The position numbers were made by a program, and so were the translations under genes. The notes under the pieces were generated by a model. It had not been told where the DNA came from, did not search any database, and worked only from the letters and a program-made list of their open reading frames with translations. From assembly GCF_016464385.1 (NCBI RefSeq), contig NZ_JADMLH010000001.1, forward strand, positions 310,001 through 374,000: a stretch of 64,000 nt of DNA, given 5' to 3'. This document shows, one piece after another, positions 44,726 through 52,429 of this stretch. Within the stretch, counting starts at the first letter, position 1, and every line of letters starts with the position of its first letter. Origin of the DNA: Nucisporomicrobium flavum (GTDB lineage Bacteria > Actinomycetota > Actinomycetes > Mycobacteriales > Micromonosporaceae).

Positions 44726-45339
44726 CCGGCGACAGCTTCGCGTGCGGACGCGGCACGGTCGGCGCGCAGCAGCGCCCGGGTCTGCGCCAGGTACAGCACC
44801 GCGGCGGCCCAGTACAGGCCGAGCGCCCACCAGGCCAGGCCCCAGCCGATCGGACCGGCGACGCTCTCCGCGGCGGGCACCGCCTCGGCCAGCAGCAGCA
44901 CCGGGAACGCCCCGAGCAGCACGAACGTGCCGGTCTTGCCGACGTAGTGCACGGGCGGCGGGCCGTACCCGTGCCGGCGCAGCACCATCAGCGCCACCCC
45001 GAGCACGGCCTCCCGCAGCAGCAGCGCCGCGGTCAGCCACCAGGGGATCACCTCGCGAACGGTGAAGCCGACGAGCGTGGCCAGGATGTACAGCCGGTCG
45101 GCGAACGGGTCGAGCAGCTCCCCCAGCCGGCTCACCGAGTTCATCCGGCGGGCGACGTACCCGTCGACCCAGTCGGTGGTGCCGCCGAGCGCGAGCACCA
45201 CGACGGCAGCGACATCGTGGTGCGGCCCGAGCAGCAGATAGAGGAACAGCGGCACGCCGAGGAGCCGTACGAAGCTGATCACGTTGGGGAGCGTCCAGAT
45301 GCGGTTGGAGGCCGTCACGGGCGCAGCCTGCTGCGACAT
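44722..45339 (-). CDS. CDP-alcohol phosphatidyltransferase
   Basis: 205-aa membrane enzyme transferring a phosphatidyl group from CDP-diacylglycerol to an alcohol. The catalytic motif DGxxARx8GxxxDxxxD is complete: DGYVARRMNS, then GELLDPFADRL. About five hydrophobic segments follow. Position matches Rv1822 (pgsA2) at the head of the DUF881-gcvH-garA cluster; the acceptor alcohol (glycerol 3-phosphate or other) is unproven. ATG at 45339 has a GGAGAGGGGG Shine-Dalgarno, preferred over an in-frame GTG/ATG 54 bases upstream. Confidence 0.9.
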   Translation of the reverse strand: MSQQAAPVTASNRIWTLPNVISFVRLLGVPLFLYLLLGPHHDVAAVVVLALGGTTDWVDGYVARRMNSVSRLGELLDPFADRLYILATLVGFTVREVIPWWLTAALLLREAVLGVALMVLRRHGYGPPPVHYVGKTGTFVLLGAFPVLLLAEAVPAAESVAGPIGWGLAWWALGLYWAAAVLYLAQTRALLRADRAASAREAVAG

Positions 45340-45595
45340 CGCGCCCCCTCTCCCCTGCGAATCCGGCCCCGGGCCCCCACCCGCGGACGTCACCAGCGGC
45401 GGAACAGGCCTCGCGGCCGTCCCCCCGGAAGGCCGCTGGGCACGCCGGTCCGCGCGCTCGCCGAGCCACTATAACCAGCCCCGCCCGAGCGCCCGATCAC
45501 CCGTGCCGCACGGTTCGGCACCCGTCACCCCCGGCACAGCCTGCCGCGCGTCCTAGGAAGATAGGCTGAAGCTGATACGACGGGCGCCGACTGTC

Positions 45596-45601
45596 TAGGG
45601 T
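45596..45601 (+). promoter_or_regulatory. -10-like box for the inositol-monophosphatase-like gene
   Basis: TAGGGT six bases before the ATG at 45608 (leaderless type). A second candidate ATAGGCT lies about 30 bases upstream. Confidence 0.4.
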
Positions 45602-45607
45602 CGCGGC

Positions 45608-46411
45608 ATGTCGATCTCCGACCGGGACCTGGCCATCGAAGCGGCGCGAGCCGGAGCCGCCGTCGTCCGCGCCCATTTCGGTTCGTCCCTGACCCGCTTC
45701 GAGAAGTCCGGGGGCGACTTCGCCACGACCGCCGACCTCGACGCCGAGCGGGCCGTCATCACCGCCCTGCGGACGGCGCGGCCGGACGATCCCGTGCTGG
45801 GCGAGGAGAGCGGGCGTACGGGCACCGGCCCGGGCGACCGGCTGTGGCTGGTCGACCCGCTGTGCGGCACCCTCAACTTCGCCGTACGGACCACGCTCGC
45901 CTCGGTGAACGTGGCGCTGCGGGCCGCCGGCCACGTCACGGTGGCCGCCTGCGCGGACCCGTTCACGGACGAGGTGTTCTGGACCGGCGGTGCCGCCGCC
46001 CACGTCCGCCGCGGCGGCGAGGATCAACGGCTCGTGCCCTCGGCCGGGTCGGGGCTGGTCGACGTCAATCTCGACCCGCCGTTCCCGAACAGCGACGTCT
46101 TCTCGGCCGCCCGGATGCTCGCCGACGAGGACTTCATCGCGCGGTTCCGCCCCCGCGTCGTCTCCACCACCCTCGCCGTGGCCTGGGTCGCCGCCGGCCG
46201 CCGCGCCGCCTACGTCACCGACGGCGACCTGCGCGACAGCGTGCACTTCGCGGCCGGGATCGCCCTGTGCCGGGCGGCCGGGTGTGTCGTGACCGGGATC
46301 GACGGAGGGCCGATCCACACGGGGGCCGGCGGCCTCGTGGTGGCCGCCGACGAGCCGACGCACGCCGCCCTGCTGGCGATCGTCGGGAACCAGCGCCCGG
46401 CGAAGGGCTGA
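45608..46411 (+). CDS. inositol monophosphatase family protein with altered metal site
   Basis: 267-aa protein of the Li-sensitive phosphatase fold. GEESGR (E66, E67) is intact, but the signature DPLDGT is DPLCGTLNF (D83, C86), and the later WDxAAG motif reads DSVHFAAGIALCRAAG, lacking the usual WD pair. These two changes remove canonical metal ligands, so the protein may have changed metal or substrate use, or be catalytically weak. Start by TAGGGT box; the stop codon lies in the left arm of a perfect palindromic terminator. Confidence 0.8.
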   Translation: MSISDRDLAIEAARAGAAVVRAHFGSSLTRFEKSGGDFATTADLDAERAVITALRTARPDDPVLGEESGRTGTGPGDRLWLVDPLCGTLNFAVRTTLASVNVALRAAGHVTVAACADPFTDEVFWTGGAAAHVRRGGEDQRLVPSAGSGLVDVNLDPPFPNSDVFSAARMLADEDFIARFRPRVVSTTLAVAWVAAGRRAAYVTDGDLRDSVHFAAGIALCRAAGCVVTGIDGGPIHTGAGGLVVAADEPTHAALLAIVGNQRPAKG

Positions 46412-46440
46412 CGCTTCCCCGGCCGGGGAAGCGTCAGCCC
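46405..46440. terminator. bidirectional terminator, perfect 18-bp palindrome
   Basis: Arms GGGCTGACGCTTCCCCGG and its exact reverse complement meet without spacer (46405-46422 / 46423-46440). It separates the convergent IMPase-like and VWA genes and contains the former's stop codon. Confidence 0.8.
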
Positions 46441-46443
46441 CGT

Positions 46444-48405
46444 TCAGCGTTTGCCGCGCCGGCTGCGCACGTAGTCGTCCACCACGTACCGCCCCAGCTC
46501 CGCCACGTCCGGGCTGAACACCCGGCCCCCGCTGCGCTGCGCCACGGCGTCGACGAAGCGGCGCAGGCCCGGGTCCTCGCCGAGCATGAAGAGGTTCAGC
46601 GTGGCGCCGTACCGGGTGAGCTGGTCGACCTCCTGGACCGTCAGCCGGACCGTCTCCGGGGTCGTCGGCCAGGTGAAGAACGCCTCGCCGTCGTCCTCCA
46701 GGTGGGCGGTCGGCTCGCCGTCGGTGACGACGAGCACCACCGGCTCGGAACCGGGGTGGCGGCGCAGGTGGCGGCCCGCCAGCTTCAGCGCGTGCTGCAG
46801 GTTGGTGCCCTGGACCATGTCGGGTTCGATGGCCGCGAGCTCGCCCTGCGACAGCGACATCGCGTACCGGCCGAAGCCGACGATCTGCAGCGAGTCCTGC
46901 GGGAACTGGGTCGCGACGAGGTGGGACAGCGCGAGCGCGGTCTGCTTCATCGGGCCCCAGCGGCCGTCGGCGAACATCGAGTACGACAGGTCGACGCAGA
47001 GCGCCACCACGGCCGAGGCCCGGCGTTCGGTTTCGGCGACCTCGAAGTCCTCCGGCTCGAGGCGTACGGGGACAGTTCCCACTCCCCCGCCGGCGCGGCG
47101 GCGGACCGCGTTGCCGATCGTGCGCACCACGTCGAGCGGCTGCTCGTCGCCGAACTGCCAGCGCCGGGACGAGCCGATGAGGTCGCCGGCCGCGCCCGCG
47201 TCGCGCAGGTCGTGCTCGCCGCGCTTCTTGCCGGACAGGTCTTTGAAGACCTGGGCCAGGGCCGTACGCCCGAGCCGCCGCAGCGCCTTGGGTGACAGCG
47301 TGAGCCCGTCGTCGTCGCGGGTGACCCAGCCCTGCCGGCGCAGTTCGCGTTCCAGCTCGCGCAGGCGCCGGACGTCGTCGGCGGCGCCCCGGCCGAGCTG
47401 GCGTTCCACCGCCTCCACGTCGATGTCGTCGAGGGTGGCGCCGGGGTGTTCCTGGCCGAGCTGGTCGAGCAGGTCGTCGAGGTCGCCGATCTCGCCCAGG
47501 GCCGCGGCCGCGTCGCCGTAGCCCAGGTCCTGCTCGCCCCGCATCCGCTCGCCGCGTCCCCAGTTGAGGTTGGGCCGCAGCGCCTGGAGATTATCGGTGA
47601 GCTCGGCGAGCTGGTCGCGCAGCGGCCCGTCGCCGAGCGCCTGGTCCATCAGCCGTTGCAGCTCCTCGCGCTGCTGCGGGCTGAGCGAGCGCATCAGCCG
47701 CTCGGCCGCCGCCGCGCGCCGGGCCAGCGAGTCGATGAGCTCCTCGACGTTCTCCGGCTTCTCCGGGAAGAAGTCGCCGTGCTTGGCCATGAACTGCTGG
47801 AACGCGTCGTCGGTGTCCTCGCCACGGGCGTGCCTGCCGAGCAGGTCGTTGAGGTCGGACACCATCTCGGCGACCCGGGCGTCGGTGGCCGGGTCGCGGC
47901 CCTGCAGCGCGTCGCGCATGCCGGCGAAGCGCTGCTCGACGACCTCACGCCGCAGCCCGTCGAGGATCTGCTGGTACAGGTCGCGGGCCTCGGCGCTGGC
48001 CCACTGGTATTCGGACAGCTCCTCGACCGCGCGCGACGTCGAGCGCGGCAGGTTGTCCAGGACGGCCTCGTTGAAGCGGGAGTCCAGGTCGTCGCGGCCG
48101 CGCAGCTCGTCGCGTTCGGCGGCGACGGCCTGGTCGAGCAGCTGCTGCGCCCGGGTGACCGCGCCGTCGAGGTTGCCGCGGCGCAGCGCCTCGCGCCGCA
48201 GCCGCCGGGCCCGGGCCTGCAGGTCGTCCAGGCCCCGCCCGTCACGAGGACCGCGGCGCAGCAGGTCGCGCAGCGCGTCGCGGAGGCTGTCGCCGCCGAG
48301 GACGCGCTCGCCGACCTCGTCCACCGCGGCCCGGACGTCGTACGGCGGCGCGAGCGGGTCCGGCCCGTCGCGCCACGCCCCGTACCGGAAGCGGTTGCCG
48401 CTCAT
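46444..48405 (-). CDS. VWA-domain protein (partner of MoxR/ChlI-like ATPase)
   Basis: 653-aa cytoplasmic protein. Long helical, charged N-terminal two thirds, then a von Willebrand A domain at about 455-640 with MIDAS motif ALCVDLSYSMFADG, a conserved GTNLQHAL Thr motif and VVLVVTDGEPTAHLE. Such proteins act with a MoxR-type AAA+ ATPase in chaperone- or chelatase-like assemblies that load metals or remodel targets. It follows the ATPase gene with a 3-bp gap. The client is unknown; no cobalamin or chlorophyll gene is nearby. Confidence 0.87.
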   Translation of the reverse strand: MSGNRFRYGAWRDGPDPLAPPYDVRAAVDEVGERVLGGDSLRDALRDLLRRGPRDGRGLDDLQARARRLRREALRRGNLDGAVTRAQQLLDQAVAAERDELRGRDDLDSRFNEAVLDNLPRSTSRAVEELSEYQWASAEARDLYQQILDGLRREVVEQRFAGMRDALQGRDPATDARVAEMVSDLNDLLGRHARGEDTDDAFQQFMAKHGDFFPEKPENVEELIDSLARRAAAAERLMRSLSPQQREELQRLMDQALGDGPLRDQLAELTDNLQALRPNLNWGRGERMRGEQDLGYGDAAAALGEIGDLDDLLDQLGQEHPGATLDDIDVEAVERQLGRGAADDVRRLRELERELRRQGWVTRDDDGLTLSPKALRRLGRTALAQVFKDLSGKKRGEHDLRDAGAAGDLIGSSRRWQFGDEQPLDVVRTIGNAVRRRAGGGVGTVPVRLEPEDFEVAETERRASAVVALCVDLSYSMFADGRWGPMKQTALALSHLVATQFPQDSLQIVGFGRYAMSLSQGELAAIEPDMVQGTNLQHALKLAGRHLRRHPGSEPVVLVVTDGEPTAHLEDDGEAFFTWPTTPETVRLTVQEVDQLTRYGATLNLFMLGEDPGLRRFVDAVAQRSGGRVFSPDVAELGRYVVDDYVRSRRGKR

Positions 48406-48408
48406 CGG

Positions 48409-49833
48409 TCAGCTCCCGTACAGGGTGCGGCCGTCGTCGGTCAGCTCCTTGGCCAGCCGGCGGGTGAGGTGCAGCCCCTCCAGGACGAACTCGACGCCCG
48501 CGGCGGCCTGCCCGGGGCTGGGCGCGTCGCCGAGGCCGAGCCGGTCGAGGACCTTGGCCAGGCCCGGGACCGTGCCGATCTGCGCGAGCAGCTCCTCGGC
48601 CGGCACCAGGTCACCGGTCTCGATGATCGAGCCCTCGGCGACCAGGTCGGTGAAGCCCGACAGGTCAAGCCCGGCCAGCCGCGCCCGGAACGTCTCGGCG
48701 GTGGCGACCCGCAGCAGGTGGGCGAGGATCTCCGTCTCGCGCCCCTCCTCGCCGCTGTCGAACTCGACCTTGCCGCGCAGCGTGCTGGTCACCGACGCGG
48801 CGTCGCAGATGCGGGCCACGGCTTCGCGCTCGTTGCGCAGCCCGGCGCGGCGCAGCGCGGACGCGGCGACGGTCTCGGCGGCGGCGATGGCGAAGCGGGC
48901 GGACACGCCGGAGCGGGCGTCGACCGCCGGGGACTCGCGGACCGCGCGGGTGTAGCGGGCCAGCACCTCGATCAGGTGGTCGGGCACCGCCGCGGCCAGC
49001 GCCGCCTCCTGGCGGATGAGGTCCGTCTCCAGCTCCACCTCGAGCGGGTAGTGCGTGCGGATCTCCGCGCCGAAGCGGTCCTTGAGCGGGGTGATGATGC
49101 GGCCGCGGTTGGTGTAGTCCTCGGGGTTCGCCGAGGCCACCAGCAGCAGGTCGAGCGGGAGCCGCAGCTGGTAGCCGCGGACCTGGATGTCGCGCTCCTC
49201 GAGGACGTTGAGCAGCGACACCTGGATGCGCTCGGCCAGGTCGGGCAGCTCGTTCACGGCGAAGATGCCCCGGTTGGTCCGCGGCACGAGCCCGAAGTGG
49301 ATCGTGTCGGGGTCGCCGAGCGCGCGCCCCTCGGCCACCTTGATCGGGTCGACGTCCCCGATGAGGTCGCCCACGCTGGTGTCCGGGGTGGCGAGCTTCT
49401 CGCCGTACCGCTCGGAGCGGTGCAGCCAGGAGATCGGCAGCAGGTCCCCGGCCTCGGCGGCGAGCCGGCGGGTGGCCGGGGTGAGCGGCTGGTACGGGTG
49501 CTCCCGCAGCTCCGAGCCGGCGATGTACGGCGTCCACTCGTCGAGCAGGTCGACCAGGCCCCGGATGAGCCGGGTCTTGCCCTGGCCGCGCTCGCCCAGC
49601 AGCACCATGTCGTGGCCGGCGAGCAGGGCCCGCTCGACCTCGGGCAGCACGGTGTCGTCGTAGCCGACGATGCCGGGGAAGCGCGGCGCGCCGCGGCGCA
49701 GCCGGTCGAGCAGGTTGTCGCGCAGCTCCTCCTTGACGGTGCGGAACTCGTGCCCGGCGGCGCGCAGCTCGCCGAGGGTGCGCGGAAGATCGGTAGGTGG
49801 GGTGGGGACAAGCGGTGTGGAAGCCTCTGTCAC
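48409..49833 (-). CDS. MoxR/magnesium-chelatase-subunit-I-like AAA+ ATPase
   Basis: 474-aa ATPase. Walker A LLGERGQGKTR near residue 88, Walker B-like GIFAVNELPDLAERIQVSLL, and sensor 1 LLLVASANPEDYTNRGRIIT, with RFGAEIRTHYPLEVELE of the ChlI/MoxR group. Long C-terminal extension. With the VWA protein it forms a predicted remodelling complex. GTG start at 49833 is chosen from the N-terminal conservation; the ribosome binding site is weak. Divergent from the PhzF gene at 49931. Confidence 0.87.
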   Translation of the reverse strand: MTEASTPLVPTPPTDLPRTLGELRAAGHEFRTVKEELRDNLLDRLRRGAPRFPGIVGYDDTVLPEVERALLAGHDMVLLGERGQGKTRLIRGLVDLLDEWTPYIAGSELREHPYQPLTPATRRLAAEAGDLLPISWLHRSERYGEKLATPDTSVGDLIGDVDPIKVAEGRALGDPDTIHFGLVPRTNRGIFAVNELPDLAERIQVSLLNVLEERDIQVRGYQLRLPLDLLLVASANPEDYTNRGRIITPLKDRFGAEIRTHYPLEVELETDLIRQEAALAAAVPDHLIEVLARYTRAVRESPAVDARSGVSARFAIAAAETVAASALRRAGLRNEREAVARICDAASVTSTLRGKVEFDSGEEGRETEILAHLLRVATAETFRARLAGLDLSGFTDLVAEGSIIETGDLVPAEELLAQIGTVPGLAKVLDRLGLGDAPSPGQAAAGVEFVLEGLHLTRRLAKELTDDGRTLYGS

Positions 49834-49930
49834 TTCGAGAACGCTACCCCCGCCGCCCGGTTGTCGACCAAGACCAGACCCCGGCGATTGGCCCTGGTCC
49901 TTCCCGCGCGCCGGCGGCACGCTCGGGGGC

Positions 49931-50770
49931 ATGACAGACGTCGAGATCCTGCGGTACGCGGCCTTCAGCGAGCACGAGTCGGGTGGCAACCCGGCCGGGG
50001 TGGTCCTGGCGGCGGCCGGGTTGTCCGACGACGAGATGCTCGGCATCGCCGCGGACGTCGGCTACTCGGAGACGGCGTTCCGCACCGAGGACCGGGGCGA
50101 CGGCGTGCACCGGGTGCGCTACTTCAGTCCCCTGGCCGAGGTGCCGTTCTGCGGGCACGCCACCATCGGCGCCGCCGTCGCGCTGGCCGACCGGCACGGG
50201 CCGGGCACGTACGTCTTCGTCACGAACGCCGGCGAGGTACCCGTGGGCGTGGACGAGCACCGCCGCGCCACCCTGACCAGCGTCGGCGCCCGCGTGGCGG
50301 ACCTGCCCGGCGACGACCTGGCGGCGTTGCTGGGCGCGCTGCGCTGGGCGCCGGAGGACCTGGACGCCGCGCTGCCGCCGCGGGTCGCGTACGCGGGGGC
50401 GTACCACCCGATCGTGGCCGCGGCGACGCGTGAGCGGCTCGCGGCGCTGGACTACGACGTGCCCGCCCTGAAGGCCCTGATGACCGACCGGGGCTGGACC
50501 ACCGTGCAGCTGGTGTGGCGCGAGTCCGAGACGCGCTTCGACGTGCGCAACCCGTTCCCGGTCGGCGGCGTGTACGAGGACCCGGCCACCGGTGCGGCGG
50601 CCGCCGCCCTGGGTGGTTACCTGCGCGATCTGTGGCTCGTGCCCGGCGACGCGGTGGTGGAGGTGTCGCAGGGCGCCGACATGGGCCGCCCGGGGCATCT
50701 GACGGTCGCGCTGACGCCCGGTGAGGCCGGCGTCCGCGTCTCCGGCACGGCGGTGCCGATAACCGGTTGA
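49931..50770 (+). CDS. PhzF family isomerase/epimerase
   Basis: 279-aa PhzF/diaminopimelate-epimerase-fold protein. The proposed catalytic Glu is E47 in GYSETAF; FCGHATIGAAVAL, DVRNPFPVGG, EDPATGAAAAALGGYL and ADMGRPGHLTV are typical. The substrate is unknown; most PhzF homologues outside phenazine loci are uncharacterised. It is 24 bp upstream of the ABC-F gene on the same strand. Confidence 0.88.
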   Translation: MTDVEILRYAAFSEHESGGNPAGVVLAAAGLSDDEMLGIAADVGYSETAFRTEDRGDGVHRVRYFSPLAEVPFCGHATIGAAVALADRHGPGTYVFVTNAGEVPVGVDEHRRATLTSVGARVADLPGDDLAALLGALRWAPEDLDAALPPRVAYAGAYHPIVAAATRERLAALDYDVPALKALMTDRGWTTVQLVWRESETRFDVRNPFPVGGVYEDPATGAAAAALGGYLRDLWLVPGDAVVEVSQGADMGRPGHLTVALTPGEAGVRVSGTAVPITG

Positions 50771-50779
50771 GCACGCCGA

Positions 50780-50785
50780 TAGAGT
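50780..50785 (+). promoter_or_regulatory. -10-like box for the ABC-F gene
   Basis: TAGAGT nine bases before the ATG at 50795, between the PhzF stop and the ABC-F start. Confidence 0.35.
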
Positions 50786-50794
50786 CAGGCCCCG

Positions 50795-52429
50795 ATGAGC
50801 GCCACGATGATCGCCCGGGACCTCGCCGCGGGGCACGGCGACCGCACCCTGTTCAGCGGACTCGACCTGGTGGTCGCGCCGGGAGACGTGATCGGCCTGG
50901 TCGGCGTCAACGGGGCGGGCAAGACGACGCTGCTGCGCACCCTCGCCGGGCTGCTCCCGGTCGAGGCCGGCAGCGTCACCGTCAGCCCGCCCACCGCGAC
51001 CGTCGGCTACCTGCCGCAGGAGCGGGAGCGCCGCGCCGACGAGACCGTCCGTGACTTCCTGGCCCGGCGCACAGGCGTAGGGCCGGCGCAGGCCGCGATG
51101 GACGCGGCCGCGGAGTCGCTCGCCGCGGGGACGGCCGGCGCCGACGACACGTACGCGGCCGCGCTGGAGCGCTGGCTGGACCTGGGCGGGGCCGACCTGG
51201 ACGAGCGGGCCGCCCAGGTCACCGCCGACCTGGGCCTGGGCGTGGCCCTGGACCGGCCGATGACCGCACTCTCCGGCGGGCAGGCCGCCCGCGCGCAGAT
51301 GGCGTCGCTGCTGCTCAGCCGCTACGACGTGTTCCTGCTCGACGAGCCGACCAACGACCTGGACCTGGACGGGCTGGCCCGGCTGGAGGAGTTCGTCACC
51401 GGGCTGCGCGCCGGGACGGTCGTGGTCAGCCACGACCGGGAGTTCCTGACCCGTACGGTCACCGCGGTGCTGGAGCTCGACCTCGCCCAGCAGCAGGTGA
51501 ACCTCTACGGCGGCGGCTACGGCGCTTATCTCGAGGAGCGCGACCGGGCCCGGCGGCACGCGCGCGAGGACTTCGAGGAGTACGCCGACAAGAAGGCGGG
51601 CCTCGAGGAGCGCGCGCGGACCCAGCGCGGCTGGATGGAGCACGGCGTGCGCAACGCGCGCCGCAAGTCCAAGGACAACGACAAGATCGGCCGGAACGTG
51701 CGCGCCGAGTCGACCGAGAAGCAGGCCGCCAAGGCCCGCCAGACGCAGCGGCTGATCGAGCGGCTGGAGGTCGTCGAGGAGCCCCGCAAAGAGTGGGAGC
51801 TGCGGATGGAGATCGCCGCCGCGCCCCGGGCGGGTGCGGTGGTGGCCACGCTGCGCGACGCGGTGGTGCGCCGCGGCGCGTTCACGCTGGGCCCGGTGAC
51901 CCTGCAGATCGACTGGGCGGACCGGGTCGCGATCACCGGCGCGAACGGCGCCGGCAAGTCGACCCTGCTCGCGGCCCTGCTCGGGCGGCTGCCGCTGGAC
52001 GAGGGGCACGCCCACCTGGGCCCGGGCGTGGTCGTGGGCGAGGTGGACCAGGCCCGGGGGCTGTTCCTCGGCGGCGAGCCGCTGCTGCGGGCGTTCGGCA
52101 CGGCGGTGCCCGAGTTCGCCGAGGCCGACGTGCGCACGCTGCTGGCGAAGTTCGGGCTCAAGGCCCAGCACGTGCTGCGGCCCGCGGCGACGCTGTCCCC
52201 TGGCGAGCGCACCCGGGCGGCGCTGGCTCTGCTGCAGGCGCGCGGGGTGAACCTGCTGGTCCTCGACGAGCCGACGAACCACCTCGACCTGGCCGCCATC
52301 GAGCAGCTGGAGGCGGCGCTGTCGACGTACCCGGGCACGCTGCTGCTGGTCACCCACGACCGGCGGATGCTCGACGCCGTGCACACCGGCCGCCACCTCG
52401 AGGTGGTCGACGGCACGGTCAGGGGCTGA
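50795..52429 (+). CDS. ABC-F family ATPase
   Basis: 544-aa protein with two nucleotide-binding domains and no membrane segment. Walker A GVNGAGKTTLL (near 37) and GANGAGKSTLL (near 385); signatures LSGGQAARAQM and LSPGERTRAAL; Walker B LLDEPTNDLDLDGL and VLDEPTNHLDL. The linker is rich in Arg/Lys (KAGLEERARTQRGWMEH, RRKSKDNDKIGRN), as in ABC-F proteins acting on the ribosome. It could be a translation factor or an antibiotic-resistance type; no biosynthetic cluster is adjacent to decide. The 3' end overlaps the convergent glycosidase-like gene by 11 bp. Confidence 0.92.
   Translation: MSATMIARDLAAGHGDRTLFSGLDLVVAPGDVIGLVGVNGAGKTTLLRTLAGLLPVEAGSVTVSPPTATVGYLPQERERRADETVRDFLARRTGVGPAQAAMDAAAESLAAGTAGADDTYAAALERWLDLGGADLDERAAQVTADLGLGVALDRPMTALSGGQAARAQMASLLLSRYDVFLLDEPTNDLDLDGLARLEEFVTGLRAGTVVVSHDREFLTRTVTAVLELDLAQQQVNLYGGGYGAYLEERDRARRHAREDFEEYADKKAGLEERARTQRGWMEHGVRNARRKSKDNDKIGRNVRAESTEKQAAKARQTQRLIERLEVVEEPRKEWELRMEIAAAPRAGAVVATLRDAVVRRGAFTLGPVTLQIDWADRVAITGANGAGKSTLLAALLGRLPLDEGHAHLGPGVVVGEVDQARGLFLGGEPLLRAFGTAVPEFAEADVRTLLAKFGLKAQHVLRPAATLSPGERTRAALALLQARGVNLLVLDEPTNHLDLAAIEQLEAALSTYPGTLLLVTHDRRMLDAVHTGRHLEVVDGTVRG

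Noticed and set aside
50795..52429. Antibiotic-resistance ABC-F marking a biosynthetic cluster
   Set aside because: No NRPS, PKS or other antibiotic biosynthesis genes lie nearby; the neighbouring PhzF protein alone does not indicate phenazine synthesis.
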